61,141 bases of DNA from JBCDJI01 sp964351865 (GTDB taxonomy: Bacteria > Verrucomicrobiota > Verrucomicrobiia > Methylacidiphilales > JBCBYL01). This document shows, in pieces, positions 17,099 to 25,759 of this stretch. Each line of letters opens with the position of its first letter. Position 1 is the first letter of the stretch. The stretch lies in assembly GCA_964351865.1 (NCBI GenBank), contig CAYGPJ010000024.1, forward strand, positions 1 through 61,141, in the 5' to 3' direction. The notes beneath the pieces were generated by a model that had not been told where the DNA came from, made no database searches, and worked only from the letters and a program-made list of their open reading frames with translations. The position numbers were made by a program, and so were the translations under genes.

Positions 17099-17809
17099 TT
17101 AACGTTGCTTTCTCGAACCGTTTTTCTCCCAATCCTCATTCATCCATACTAGAGCTTCTGTGATCGTTTCGTGCGGGGCCATTTTATGTCCTCCGGCAAA
17201 CGAGAAGATACGAACTTCACAGCGACGATCTTCCAACGCCTCCTTGTCTCCTGCCGCCCAACTGTTCGCGTTTTTATCTTTATCGCCGTTGACCATCGCA
17301 ACCGCCATATACTTGCGGTAATCCTCATCATAGAGATCACGTCCCCCGAGCCATCCCCCCATTGCCAGAATTCCCGCAATCGGATAGTCCTCAAACACTC
17401 GAGAAAGTCGATATGATCGCCAGGCACCACCTGAGAATCCACCCAGATAGATTCGCCGTTTATGATGAGGAACTGTTTCGACAATATGCTGAAAGACCTC
17501 CTGCTCCATGGCTTGTTCGAGTTCGTCCTCCATACCGTTCTTCAACTGATCCACGCCCACGACCGTCCATCCCAACTGAGCCGCAGAAGGAAGCACTGCG
17601 TTCAAGATCGCCTTTCCCTTCCCGCCGGGGCTGAAAAGCACCAGCATGGGTGCAGGATCGTCTATACTGAAATCAACCGCAAGCGCGACATGGTAGCTGA
17701 TCTCATATTCGCCCGAACTGAGATACTGTGTTGTTTTGCCTGCTTGCCATTCATTGGCAACAGCACTTAGAGGTAAAAGAATCAATAAGCTGAACCGTAT
17801 TAATTTCAT
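17099..17809 (-). CDS. Secreted alpha/beta hydrolase-like protein
   Basis: Read from the ATG at 17809, it has 236 residues and a signal peptide (MKLIRFSLLILLPLSAVANE). The nucleophile elbow GGFSGGAW puts Ser126 as the candidate nucleophile, with an Asp in VNGDKDKN near 174 and a His in AGGHKMAP near 213. It is probably an exported esterase or depolymerase-like protein. A longer frame to 17875 is open, but the extra residues would bury the signal peptide. It ends 38 bases before the Wzz-like gene on the same strand, so the two may be cotranscribed. Confidence 0.7.
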   Translation of the reverse strand: MKLIRFSLLILLPLSAVANEWQAGKTTQYLSSGEYEISYHVALAVDFSIDDPAPMLVLFSPGGKGKAILNAVLPSAAQLGWTVVGVDQLKNGMEDELEQAMEQEVFQHIVETVPHHKRRIYLGGFSGGAWRSYRLSRVFEDYPIAGILAMGGWLGGRDLYDEDYRKYMAVAMVNGDKDKNANSWAAGDKEALEDRRCEVRIFSFAGGHKMAPHETITEALVWMNEDWEKNGSRKQR

Positions 17810-17920
17810 TCCATTAAGACTTGATGGAATTCTAAATAATAACAAGAAACTTTCAGCTGCGGCCGACAAGGGCATGGGTTCAGGCTCTGTCGAGGGTGCT
17901 TACCATATCTTTGAATCTCC

Positions 17921-18078
17921 TCTACTGGGTCGTGGCTTCAGCCTTCGTCCGGCCGCTGCCGGACTACGGCTCGATCCTCCTTCACATAAAGTTTCGGCGT
18001 GACGGGCAAAGTGACTCTTAAACTTCGTTTAACTATACCAGTTAGAAGAGGTGTTAAACGCGCTTCGCGCTACGTATT
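17921..18078 (+). repeat. Dispersed palindromic repeat, copy 4 (long form)
   Basis: Starts with GTCGTGGCTTCAGCCTTCG, then an expanded inner stem (CGTCCGGC / GCCGGACTACG), then CCTCCTTCACATAAAGTTTC, GTGACTCTTAAACTTCG and a GCGCTTCGCGCTACG tail. From about 17972 to 18075 it is nearly identical to the inverted copy at 20208-20320. The rest of the 17810-18181 gap shows no gene. Confidence 0.75.
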
Positions 18079-18181
18079 CTTGACACAATTTACCTGCTTT
18101 CTTATCACGATCTAACCAGATTCCCCTTCAATCACGGCTCCATTTCTTGCCTTCTGTCTCGGCTTTGACTAGACTCAATTC

Positions 18182-18397
18182 ATGTTGGACTGGTCACAGT
18201 GCCCTGCCTTAGAACGAAATCCTGAGATCCTCAGTAATGCCTGGGTATTTAAAGGCACTCGTGTTCCCGTGCGCTCTCTGTTCGAAAACCTCGAATCCGG
18301 CGCTCGAATCGACGACTATCTTGAATGGTTTCCCGGCGTCAGCCGTGAGCAGGTCGAAGCTATCCTCGAACATGCCGAGCACAGTCTCGTTGCATGA
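18182..18397 (+). CDS. DUF433 antitoxin
   Basis: A 71-residue protein of the DUF433 (VapB45-like) type: it has a helix-turn-helix-like core with GTRVPVRSLFENLESGARID, then DYLEWFPGVSREQVEAILEH near the C-terminus. It overlaps the downstream toxin start by 4 bases (ATGA), which couples the pair. A broken relative lies at 27217-27353. Confidence 0.85.
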   Translation: MLDWSQCPALERNPEILSNAWVFKGTRVPVRSLFENLESGARIDDYLEWFPGVSREQVEAILEHAEHSLVA

Positions 18398-18723
18398 AAA
18401 TTCTTTTCGATCAAGGAACCCCCGTTCCCCTCAGAAATTTTCTGGATCAACACGAAGTATTCACTGCATTCGAGTTGGGTTGGAGTCAACTAACCAATGG
18501 AGACCTTATCCAGAAAGCGGAAGCAGAAGGATTTGAGCTACTCATCACCACTGATCAGAACCTCAAATATCAACAGGATCTGGAATCGAGAGCGATTGGC
18601 ATTCTAGTGCTATCCACCACACGGTGGCCGTGGATCCGGGAAGCCAAAAATCAGATCGTAAACTGCGTTGATCATTTTGAACCATCCACCTATCTCGAAT
18701 TATCTATACCCGCTATGAGATAG
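18394..18723 (+). CDS. DUF5615 PIN-like toxin
   Basis: A 109-residue protein matching the DUF5615/Mut7-C-like PIN group: start MKILFDQGTPVPLRNFLDQH with the first acidic residue, GDLIQKAEAEGFELLITTDQ with the second acidic site, then NLKYQQDL and a short C-terminal strand-helix region. The pairing with DUF433 is the standard module. Family members are predicted RNases. Confidence 0.85.
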   Translation: MKILFDQGTPVPLRNFLDQHEVFTAFELGWSQLTNGDLIQKAEAEGFELLITTDQNLKYQQDLESRAIGILVLSTTRWPWIREAKNQIVNCVDHFEPSTYLELSIPAMR

Positions 18724-18950
18724 TATCTCAGTTTTGAGAGTCGACACTTCTCGGACTGTTGACACATTTTTCCTTATTTCTCATTTCGATCCAACCAACT
18801 CCCTCCCCTTCAATCCCGTTTCCATTTCTCGCCCTCTTTCTATGCTTTGAGTAAAAATAGAGGAAAAGACCTGTAGTTAACTTTGCTCGTTGTTGTTTAT
18901 TAGCGTTAAATTGTTGTCTTTTCCATAATGACAGGCATCCTTCAGCGCAA

Positions 18951-19481
18951 GTGAAAGCATCCAAATTTATATCTTTGGCGATTGCATTGCCGTTTCTTCT
19001 CTCAACCTTATCAGCCGAAATTGACGAAACAATTACTGTTGGCGATTATGAATATGAAATTACTTTTTCGAAGTACGATGCGGATCATCACTCAATCCGG
19101 GAGACGGCTCTAGGCGACTGGATCGACCGAGATGCGAGCCAGAAACAGTTGGATGAAATGAAGCCTCAAGGATTCTATCCCATCATTACAGAAGTAAGGT
19201 CCCAACATTATAAACGTCGGATTTATGCGGAGAAAAAGGCTTCCTATACCGTCAGAACTGGCCGCCTATTTTCACAATTCGCCTCCTACCATAAACAATA
19301 CTTCAGTAAGGGATACGAATTGCTCTCTCTTACCTATTTTATCGATGAATTCGACCAGAAATGGTATAATGCTACTTGGGTGAGCCTCACTCATTTTGAG
19401 GAATGTAAACAAGACCTGGAAAAATACGGGATCAGCCCAGCCAAAGTTGTCATGTACAAACTGATTCCAGAATCATCCTAA
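18951..19481 (+). CDS. Exported protein of unknown function
   Basis: A 176-residue protein read from GTG, with a signal peptide (MKASKFISLAIALPFLLSTL, cut after LSA). The mature part is rich in Tyr, Lys and Glu with no recognised motif. It lies between the two inverted long repeats (17921-18078 and 20208-20385), beside the DUF433/DUF5615 module, so it may be part of a shuffled cassette. Confidence 0.5.
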   Translation: MKASKFISLAIALPFLLSTLSAEIDETITVGDYEYEITFSKYDADHHSIRETALGDWIDRDASQKQLDEMKPQGFYPIITEVRSQHYKRRIYAEKKASYTVRTGRLFSQFASYHKQYFSKGYELLSLTYFIDEFDQKWYNATWVSLTHFEECKQDLEKYGISPAKVVMYKLIPESS

Positions 19482-19594
19482 AAATAGAGGACGGCCCTGT
19501 AGTCCATAAAACGCCGGTCCCGTTGCTCCTGCTCCCACGTCCGACTCTTGCTTTCCACCTCGCTGCGGAATAGTCTATCTCTGCGACTTTCACT

Positions 19595-19770
19595 ATGACC
19601 GTTAAAGCGTTTTACGAAAAACTGTTTGCACTGCAAGGTACCGGCAACTGATTAAGCATTGTGATTTATCATTGGAAGCCCCATACTTGAAACAACTGAT
19701 CGACCGCTATGCGCCAGACGAAATCAAAGAAGCTCTCGAAAAAGACTTCGGAAATACAGACGCTTCTTGA
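19595..19770 (+). pseudogene. Frameshifted small ORF
   Basis: An ATG at 19595 gives MTVKAFYEKLFALQG and then stops at 19649. From 19639, a frame one base away continues as YRQLIKHCDLSLEAPYLKQL and runs to a stop at 19768-19770 (EALEKDFGNTDAS). Joining the two gives a natural-looking protein of about 58 residues, so a single base was probably lost near 19637 or a sequencing error is present. The family is not recognised. A further frame from 19709 to 19933 overlaps its end, and its C-terminal part (DLPFDPDLNYEHSRVLL) may also be coding, but this is unclear. Confidence 0.4.
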
Positions 19771-19940
19771 TGCTAACGACGGTGATCTGGGCTTACCCTC
19801 GCTCGCTCAGAACGACTCACTGCCGGATCTCCCTTTCGATCCCGACCTCAATTACGAACACTCTCGAGTTCTGTTACAGATGCACCCGAATCGCAAAGAA
19901 CTTCCGCGCAATCGGGAACCATTTGTATATTAGGCGTTTT

Positions 19941-20198
19941 ATGCCAACCCCAGAACCAAAGCACGCCTCGAAGATCACTTCAAAAGTGAATGAACCTTCC
20001 ATAGCATACGGAACTCCGGCTATTGCAGATAATTTCCTGGGTTTACCGGATTGGCCTGATGTCCCTCTCCCCGAATATTCCACAGAAGAGGCTTTTCTCC
20101 TCAGCTTGCGACACGCCTATTCCCTTCTGCCGATTACCGGTATCCAGCCATGGATTGATCGACAGAGCACCATGAACACGGAACGTTTTGAGCTGTAA
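19941..20198 (+). CDS. Possible small protein of unknown function
   Basis: An 85-residue frame from ATG with protein-like composition (NEPSIAYGTPAIADNFLGLP, then EYSTEEAFLLSLRHAYSLLP). It sits directly upstream of the inverted long repeat and after the frameshifted ORF, with no clear ribosome site. It may be a real small gene or the remains of one. Confidence 0.3.
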   Translation: MPTPEPKHASKITSKVNEPSIAYGTPAIADNFLGLPDWPDVPLPEYSTEEAFLLSLRHAYSLLPITGIQPWIDRQSTMNTERFEL

Positions 20199-20207
20199 AT
20201 CCATCAA

Positions 20208-20385
20208 GAATACGTAGCGCGAAGCGCGTTTAACAACCTTTCTAACTTGTATAGTTAAACGAAGATTAAGAGTCACCTTGCCCGTCACGCCGAAACTTTA
20301 TGTGAAGGAGGATCGGGCCGCCTGCTCGCGAATGTATTCGGAGTAGCCTTGACGAAGGCTGAAGCCGCGACTCCGTAGACTGGAC
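20208..20385 (-). repeat. Dispersed palindromic repeat, copy 5 (inverted long form)
   Basis: Reverse-strand copy of the unit at 17921-18078. Read on the minus strand it runs GTCGCGGCTTCAGCCTTCGT, then a segment with ACTCCGAATACATTCGCGAG that is shared with the copy at 23370, then the CCTCCTTCACATAAAG and GCGCTTCGCGCTACG parts. Together with 17921-18078 it makes an inverted pair about 2.1 kb apart. Confidence 0.75.
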
Positions 20386-20478
20386 TGACCTTCACCGTCG
20401 CAACAGCAGTGATGCCCGTCGAAATAGAAGAATAGACCTGTAGTTATTTCCTCGCTAGTCAGAGCATGTAGCCTTTGA

Positions 20479-23262
20479 TTAGGAACCCGGAAGTGGTTTT
20501 ACAGAGAACCGGAAAAACATTCCTGAAGGATTTCCTTCGATCTCAATGGTCTCCAGTTTGTGCTCGATTTGTTCATCTTCGCCCAGGATGCTTGTCGTGC
20601 CTGTGGATTCGAACCAATCCTTCGCATTAACTGAATATTCTACAACGAGCTGATAGCCATCCTTCGCAAGATTTTTCAACTCACTGTATTCAAAAGTGAC
20701 CAAAAGACCTCCTGTTCCGTCATCCTCAAGATTAAATTTGGGAGTGATGAATGAATTCTCTGCCCCAGCCACTTCTCCGAAAGCATGATTAACCAGAACA
20801 TTCCCGGTTCGTCCGGAAACGGTATGCTCTTCGGTGGTCTCATAATTGACAATATTGGAAACCCTTTCAAAGGCATCGCCACGCCAGGCTTCGAGATACA
20901 CCTCATACATGCCTGGAATATAATTACGGTGGTACACGTAATTAACCTTCGAAGCCGCCGGGCAGGAAAATTCACGCTGGTCATCCCGTAACACAATCCA
21001 GCGCAGTGAAGGCTCTGTGTCGGGATTTCGAGCTACGGTAAATCCATCCTGCAAGACCAATTCGTAATCGTAATCCCCCCCCAACCCCTCTGAAATGAAA
21101 AATTTCACGTTGGCCTCAACCACTCCGCTAACGCCATCTGTTACCACTGTGGCGGTATACACCCCGGATTCCGATGGCATACCAAAAAGTCTACCGCTTG
21201 TTGCAACAGATAGCCCCGGTGGAAGTCCAGTGGCTGAATAGGTAACGTTCTCGCCGGCTGATTCCAATTGAAGATCCAATGATACACCCAGGATTCCGTG
21301 AATTGAGCGCGGAGAGGTCAGCACGGGTGAAATCTGTGACTGCACAGTAGAGGCAGAACTCACGATTCTGTACCCGACAATACCCGAAACTCGAGTACTT
21401 TCTCCATCCACCGACGCTTCCAGATAGATACCGTAATCTCCCGGGACAAAGTTACGGTAGTATCGATACTGAGTTTCGCCTTCCGCATTCCTTTTCAAAA
21501 CCACCGTACCATCTTTGACTACTACCCAAGAAACGCTGTCCTCATATTTTCCCCGTGAACGAGATACAATCAGATTCTGGCTCATCGTCAGGGCATAATC
21601 GCCATCTGAATCTGGGTCCGGATTGTACTCAGCCACCGTGATTGTTAATTCAGCAGTTGCCGTTCCTTCACTATTGATCGCGGATATCATTGCGGGAAAA
21701 GTGCCCGGCTCGGTTGGTGTCCCCGAAATGGTTCCATTGGTGCTGTTGACAGAAAGTCCTGGTGGCAAGCCGAGAACCCCATACGTAGTCGGATTACTGG
21801 ATGCCTCAATCTGGTAAGGGGTTACTTCCTCTCCTTCTTCCACAACCCAATTGCGGGAACTACTGATGACTGGCAGTTGCGCATCTTGGCCCGGACTGTA
21901 TCCCACGATATTGGAAACCCGCTGATAATGACCATTCAGCCATGACACCAGATACACTGCATAATCATGGCCGTCCATATTCCTGTAGTAGCGAAAACTA
22001 AGTTCGTTCGTTGCCACACGCTTGAGGACCGTGATCCCGTCTTCTTTAATGACCCAACCGAGGTTTGGATGTGATCCCGATGTTCGGGTCACCATATAAT
22101 CACCGGAAACCGAAAGAGAATAATAATTCTCACGGTCGCGAGGGTTTGAAACATCTGTTGAGATATGGATCGAGATTTCCCCTCTGGCAGTTCCTGTTTC
22201 ATTTGCCACCCGGATCTCTACGGGGAATACCCCGACTTCTTTCGGTGTTCCGGATATGAGACCCTCATCCGTGATCGATAGCCCTGACGGAAGTCCCGAT
22301 GCGGAATAGGATGTAGGACTTCCACCCGCAAGAATCTGAAATGCATTGATAGCTTGCCCGAGCACACCCGGAACTGTGCCGGAATTGTAGACGCTCAAAT
22401 TTGATACCGATAGCGGCGGGGTATACGCAACAATATTAGAAACCCGGGTACCAAAGCGCGCTAAGTGTATGGTGTGCGTTCTGTTGGAAAAGTTGCGATA
22501 ATAGGTGTAATGGGTATCTCCAAGTGCGTTCCGTTCAAGAACCGTGCTTCCATTTTGCTTCACCACCCAAGTCAGCGACTGCGTTGTATTTTCCGAGCGG
22601 GTTACCCGATAGTTATCATCGATAGCCAAGGTGAATTCATTCAAGGATCCGCCGCCATTATTTCCGTCTACCACAAAGATGTTAAGCGTTGCGGTGCCGG
22701 TATCGTTTTCGTTGGTCGCACCAATCGTTGTCAGATAATTTCCCAATTGAGTGGGCATGCCGGCGATGTAGCCAGATTCATCCATGGTCAATCCCGGCGG
22801 CAGCCCTTCTGCCGCGAATGATTCCGGCGAATTTGTCGCGGTGATCTGGTAACCCGGAAAAGGTTCATCGATCAACACAACCATACTTGGCTTACTGGTG
22901 ATTATCGGGCCTTGGTAGTTCGTGCCTACCCGATAAGCAACGTAATTAGAAACCCGAACATAGCGATTGCCAGCCCATTGCTCCAAATAACAGACATACT
23001 CCTCCCCATCGGAATTATCATAATAAGTATATTTAAGCTCGTTCTGAGCATTCCGTCCAAGGACTTGCTCCCCGTTATTTATAAATACCCAGGTTAAGTT
23101 TTCTCCGAGTTCACCAGACCGTGTTAGCTGGTAGGACTCATCCATACTTAAAGTATATGGCATAGATTCGTTACTGTCTCCCATTAGAGAACTGTAACAG
23201 AATGTCAAAAACACAAGTGAAGAGCAAAGCCTCGCCCCTATCGAAAAACTACCGAACCCCAT
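20479..23262 (-). CDS. Large secreted protein with alternating tandem modules and PIG-like Ig domains
   Basis: A 927-residue protein with an N-terminal signal sequence (about 1-28). It alternates five copies of a module of about 65 residues (pattern: xVxRS, LxWVVxxxGxxVLxRNA, YxYYRNxxxxxYxxYLE, RVSNIVxY) with four He_PIG-type Ig-like domains (each ending in a GLPPGLSV...ISGTPTEPGT-like motif). A C-terminal domain (about 840-927, VVEYSVNAKDWFES) resembles the end modules of verrucomicrobial secreted repeat proteins. It is probably a surface or secreted adhesin-like structural protein. The five-fold unnamed module is not recognised. Confidence 0.7.
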   Translation of the reverse strand: MGFGSFSIGARLCSSLVFLTFCYSSLMGDSNESMPYTLSMDESYQLTRSGELGENLTWVFINNGEQVLGRNAQNELKYTYYDNSDGEEYVCYLEQWAGNRYVRVSNYVAYRVGTNYQGPIITSKPSMVVLIDEPFPGYQITATNSPESFAAEGLPPGLTMDESGYIAGMPTQLGNYLTTIGATNENDTGTATLNIFVVDGNNGGGSLNEFTLAIDDNYRVTRSENTTQSLTWVVKQNGSTVLERNALGDTHYTYYRNFSNRTHTIHLARFGTRVSNIVAYTPPLSVSNLSVYNSGTVPGVLGQAINAFQILAGGSPTSYSASGLPSGLSITDEGLISGTPKEVGVFPVEIRVANETGTARGEISIHISTDVSNPRDRENYYSLSVSGDYMVTRTSGSHPNLGWVIKEDGITVLKRVATNELSFRYYRNMDGHDYAVYLVSWLNGHYQRVSNIVGYSPGQDAQLPVISSSRNWVVEEGEEVTPYQIEASSNPTTYGVLGLPPGLSVNSTNGTISGTPTEPGTFPAMISAINSEGTATAELTITVAEYNPDPDSDGDYALTMSQNLIVSRSRGKYEDSVSWVVVKDGTVVLKRNAEGETQYRYYRNFVPGDYGIYLEASVDGESTRVSGIVGYRIVSSASTVQSQISPVLTSPRSIHGILGVSLDLQLESAGENVTYSATGLPPGLSVATSGRLFGMPSESGVYTATVVTDGVSGVVEANVKFFISEGLGGDYDYELVLQDGFTVARNPDTEPSLRWIVLRDDQREFSCPAASKVNYVYHRNYIPGMYEVYLEAWRGDAFERVSNIVNYETTEEHTVSGRTGNVLVNHAFGEVAGAENSFITPKFNLEDDGTGGLLVTFEYSELKNLAKDGYQLVVEYSVNAKDWFESTGTTSILGEDEQIEHKLETIEIEGNPSGMFFRFSVKPLPGS

Positions 23263-23369
23263 CTTGTTAGTACTGCTTCAGACATAGCATTAATCAAGCT
23301 AATTCATAAGAATTGTACTCCCCATATCTGGAATAGAGGCGCACCCATTAGGACTTGGGACAGTACTGT

Positions 23370-23485
23370 CTAAGGTATCGTGGCTTCAACCTTCGCCAAG
23401 GCTACTCCGAATACATTCGCGAGCAGGCGGCCCGATCCTCCTTCACATAAAGTTTCGGCGTGACGGGCAACGTGACTCTTGACGC
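23370..23485 (+). repeat. Dispersed palindromic repeat, copy 6
   Basis: Reads ATCGTGGCTTCAACCTTCGC, then CTACTCCGAATACATTCGCG, CCTCCTTCACATAAAGTTTC and GTGACTCTTGACGCG, and so contains both halves of the family. The 23263-23625 gap has no gene besides this repeat. A partial relative (ACTCCGAATACATTCGCGAG) also lies at about 14369-14415. Confidence 0.7.
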
Positions 23486-23625
23486 GTGAAGATGGGGTCT
23501 CCCATGAAGTGGGTGTCTGTCATCAATTCTTAAAATAAGGGGACGCTCCAATAGTTTCAAAGTACAGGAATCATTCACTTGTCCCGCATACTCCACCTCT
23601 GCTTGCCACTTGATCTATCTGGCAA

Positions 23626-24009
23626 TTACTTTTCTAATTTCAACACCTTCAGTTCCAGCTCCGGAATCTGGCGGTAGTGCTTCGCATTGGAGGTGCAAAG
23701 AGTGAGCCCGGATTCCACGGCAGTCGCCGCTATCAATGCATCCGCTACCCTCATGTGGTGTGGTAAAGCATAGGTTTCGGTGTAAATCGCAGCACGATGC
23801 CCGATCTGTGCATCGAGTGGAATGACTTCAAATTCCAGAGCTTTCAAAAAATCTCGATTCAGTTTGAGCTGCTTCTGATTTTGCACCCCTTGAATAAATT
23901 CCAGATAAGTGCCAAGTGAAGGACATCGTCCGTCGGAACGGTTAATGGCATCTGCTGCTTTCGCACTACCACGCTGCACCCAGATCAGAATATCTGTATC
24001 AAATAACAT
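23626..24009 (-). CDS. VapC-like PIN domain toxin
   Basis: A 127-residue PIN protein. It starts MLFDTDILIWVQRG with the first Asp pair, has a mid-protein Glu (GTYLEFIQGV), then HHMRVADALIAATAVESGLT with the late acidic cluster, and CTSNAKHYRQIPELEL at the end. VapC toxins are Mg-dependent RNases. The Phd-like antitoxin ends 12 bases upstream in the same operon. Confidence 0.9.
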   Translation of the reverse strand: MLFDTDILIWVQRGSAKAADAINRSDGRCPSLGTYLEFIQGVQNQKQLKLNRDFLKALEFEVIPLDAQIGHRAAIYTETYALPHHMRVADALIAATAVESGLTLCTSNAKHYRQIPELELKVLKLEK

Positions 24010-24021
24010 CGGTCTGGAAGA

Positions 24022-24273
24022 TTAAGATCGGTAGCGCGCCTGGCGCAGATCATCGATTTCCTGCTCAACCGATTGACTAGCAGACTGCTTTATCTGACAT
24101 CCGAACATCGGATGCTCCTGCACGCGCATGGATTTTTTGCTGCCTGATGCCTTAACCGGCTCGATCGTCCCCTTCACTTTTCCGTGACTGGTAATTTTCA
24201 CAGACTCACCGCGCTCCAACGAAGCCAGCACATCTTTCGTGCGATATCGCAGATCCACAATCTTCGCTTTCAT
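24022..24273 (-). CDS. Phd/YefM-like antitoxin
   Basis: An 83-residue protein. Its start MKAKIVDLRYRTKDVLASLE, followed by RGESVKITSHGKVKGTIEPV, is the prevent-host-death pattern: an N-terminal DNA-binding fold, then a toxin-binding tail. It pairs with the PIN toxin just downstream. Its start lies back to back with the sulfatase remnant on the other strand. Confidence 0.85.
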   Translation of the reverse strand: MKAKIVDLRYRTKDVLASLERGESVKITSHGKVKGTIEPVKASGSKKSMRVQEHPMFGCQIKQSASQSVEQEIDDLRQARYRS

Positions 24274-24295
24274 GTTTTATGTCTATATCTATAAA

Positions 24296-25453
24296 GACAC
24301 ATTTTCAATTCTGTGGCACAACGACATTGAATCATTGTCGCGTTCTGCCGACACCGGGCAAGCGATTATGGGAAAACCTTACCTGAGGGATCATTTCCGA
24401 ATGCCTTTTAAGGACTGGGATCTCACGGGGGCGTTTCCTGACGACGAGGCCTATTTGTTGGTCTATAACAAAGCAGGTGAAACCGTGCGTCGCGGCTTAA
24501 CTGATAAAGATGAAAAAGGGGCGTTTGCGACGGAGGCGGACGGCCCGCATTCCTCGGGGATATTTGCTTCGAGCGCCATTGACTTGATTAATCAACACGA
24601 TTCTGAACTTCCGTTTTTCATGTATCTGGCCTTTCACGCACCGCATGACCCCCGCCAGGCACCTGAAGCTTATCGGGCGCTCTACCCGCCTGAGTCGATC
24701 GAATTACCTCCTTCCTATCTCCCGCAACATCCTTTCGATAATGGAGAGATGACCATCCGAGACGAACTGCTCGCACCCTGGCCAAGGACGCCCGAGATCG
24801 TACGTCGGGAACTGGCGAACTACTACGCCATCATTTCTCATATGGATAGTCAGATCGGGCGGGTGCTTGACGCATTGGATGCCTCGGGTAAAGGCGAAAA
24901 CACGATTATTGTATTCGCAGGGGACAGCGGCTTGGGAGTCGGTAACCACGGCTTAATCGGCAAGCAGAACCTTTATGACGAAGATGGCATCCACGTCCCC
25001 CTGGTCTTTGCGGGTAAACTAAACGGAGGCGGCATGCGTCTACCCGCGTTCAGCTATATCCATGATGTGTTCCCGACACTCTGTGACCTGGCCGGTGTCG
25101 AAGTCCCCGAATCAGTCACCGGGATGAGTCTGGCTCCCCTGATCCGGGGCGAAGCGGTGCAGGTCAGGGAATCGACCTACCATGCCTACAAGGATCTGAT
25201 ACGTGCCTACAGGAAAGGTGATTTCAAATTGATCGAACATTTCCAGGTGGCTGATAAAAAAGGAAAGGTGACAGGATCCCGAGTGACCCAGCTGTTCAAT
25301 GTCACGGAAGACCCTTGGGAAACAACCGATCTATCCTTCCTCAGCGAATATCGGGAACAAGTCGAGCTAATGCTGGACGAGATGCAAGATGTGGCCACAC
25401 AACTGGGCGATCGGCGGTTAAAACTAATGGTCGATCAGGGCGACCCACAGTAG
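24296..25453 (+). pseudogene. N-terminally truncated sulfatase
   Basis: The frame is open from 24239, but sulfatase-like sequence begins only near 24296 (DTFSILWHNDIESLSRSADT). It continues through FHAPHDPRQAPEAYRALYPP and VFAGDSGLGVGNHGLIGKQN to the usual C-terminal subdomain (GDFKLIEH, LFNVTEDPWETTDL). The first 100 or so residues are absent, including the formylglycine motif (C/S-x-P-S-R) and the first metal Asp pair, and the upstream DNA belongs to the phd antitoxin region. It cannot be an active sulfatase as it stands. It was probably cut when the PIN/Phd module arrived. Confidence 0.8.
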
Positions 25454-25759
25454 AATCCAAATTTCTGTCGCTTGCGATGCGGCTATGAAAGGACCGTAAG
25501 GAGGTCTGCCGGAGATGCTTCATAGCCCCGCCGAAAGGCTGCGATCGAAGTGAGCCGGGGGCGCAGTAATGGCGCTTCTACGATAGACTCAATAGCTCAT
25601 TTTCAGAGGACCCCATGTCCCGTTTTCTTAGCGTACATTAATTGTTGAAACTAATGTGAGGGTCTGTCTTTATTTATGCCCGTGGTGGAACTCACAATGT
25701 ATGGAGTGTGGAGTGGTGGATGCTCAGGGTTCCTTTGACCCCTTACTTGCGTAGCACTT
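25454..25759. other. Gene-free gap with small palindromes
   Basis: Holds a hairpin with GGCTATGAA and TTCATAGCC arms (about 25482-25528), a TTAGCGTACATTAATTG string and a GAGGGTCTGTCTTTATTTAT fragment related to the repeats around the SLATT-like gene. No coding region is supported. Confidence 0.4.

Noticed and set aside
23402..23596. 64-residue frame in the gap before the PIN toxin
   Set aside because: It is a translation of the dispersed repeat read on the minus strand.
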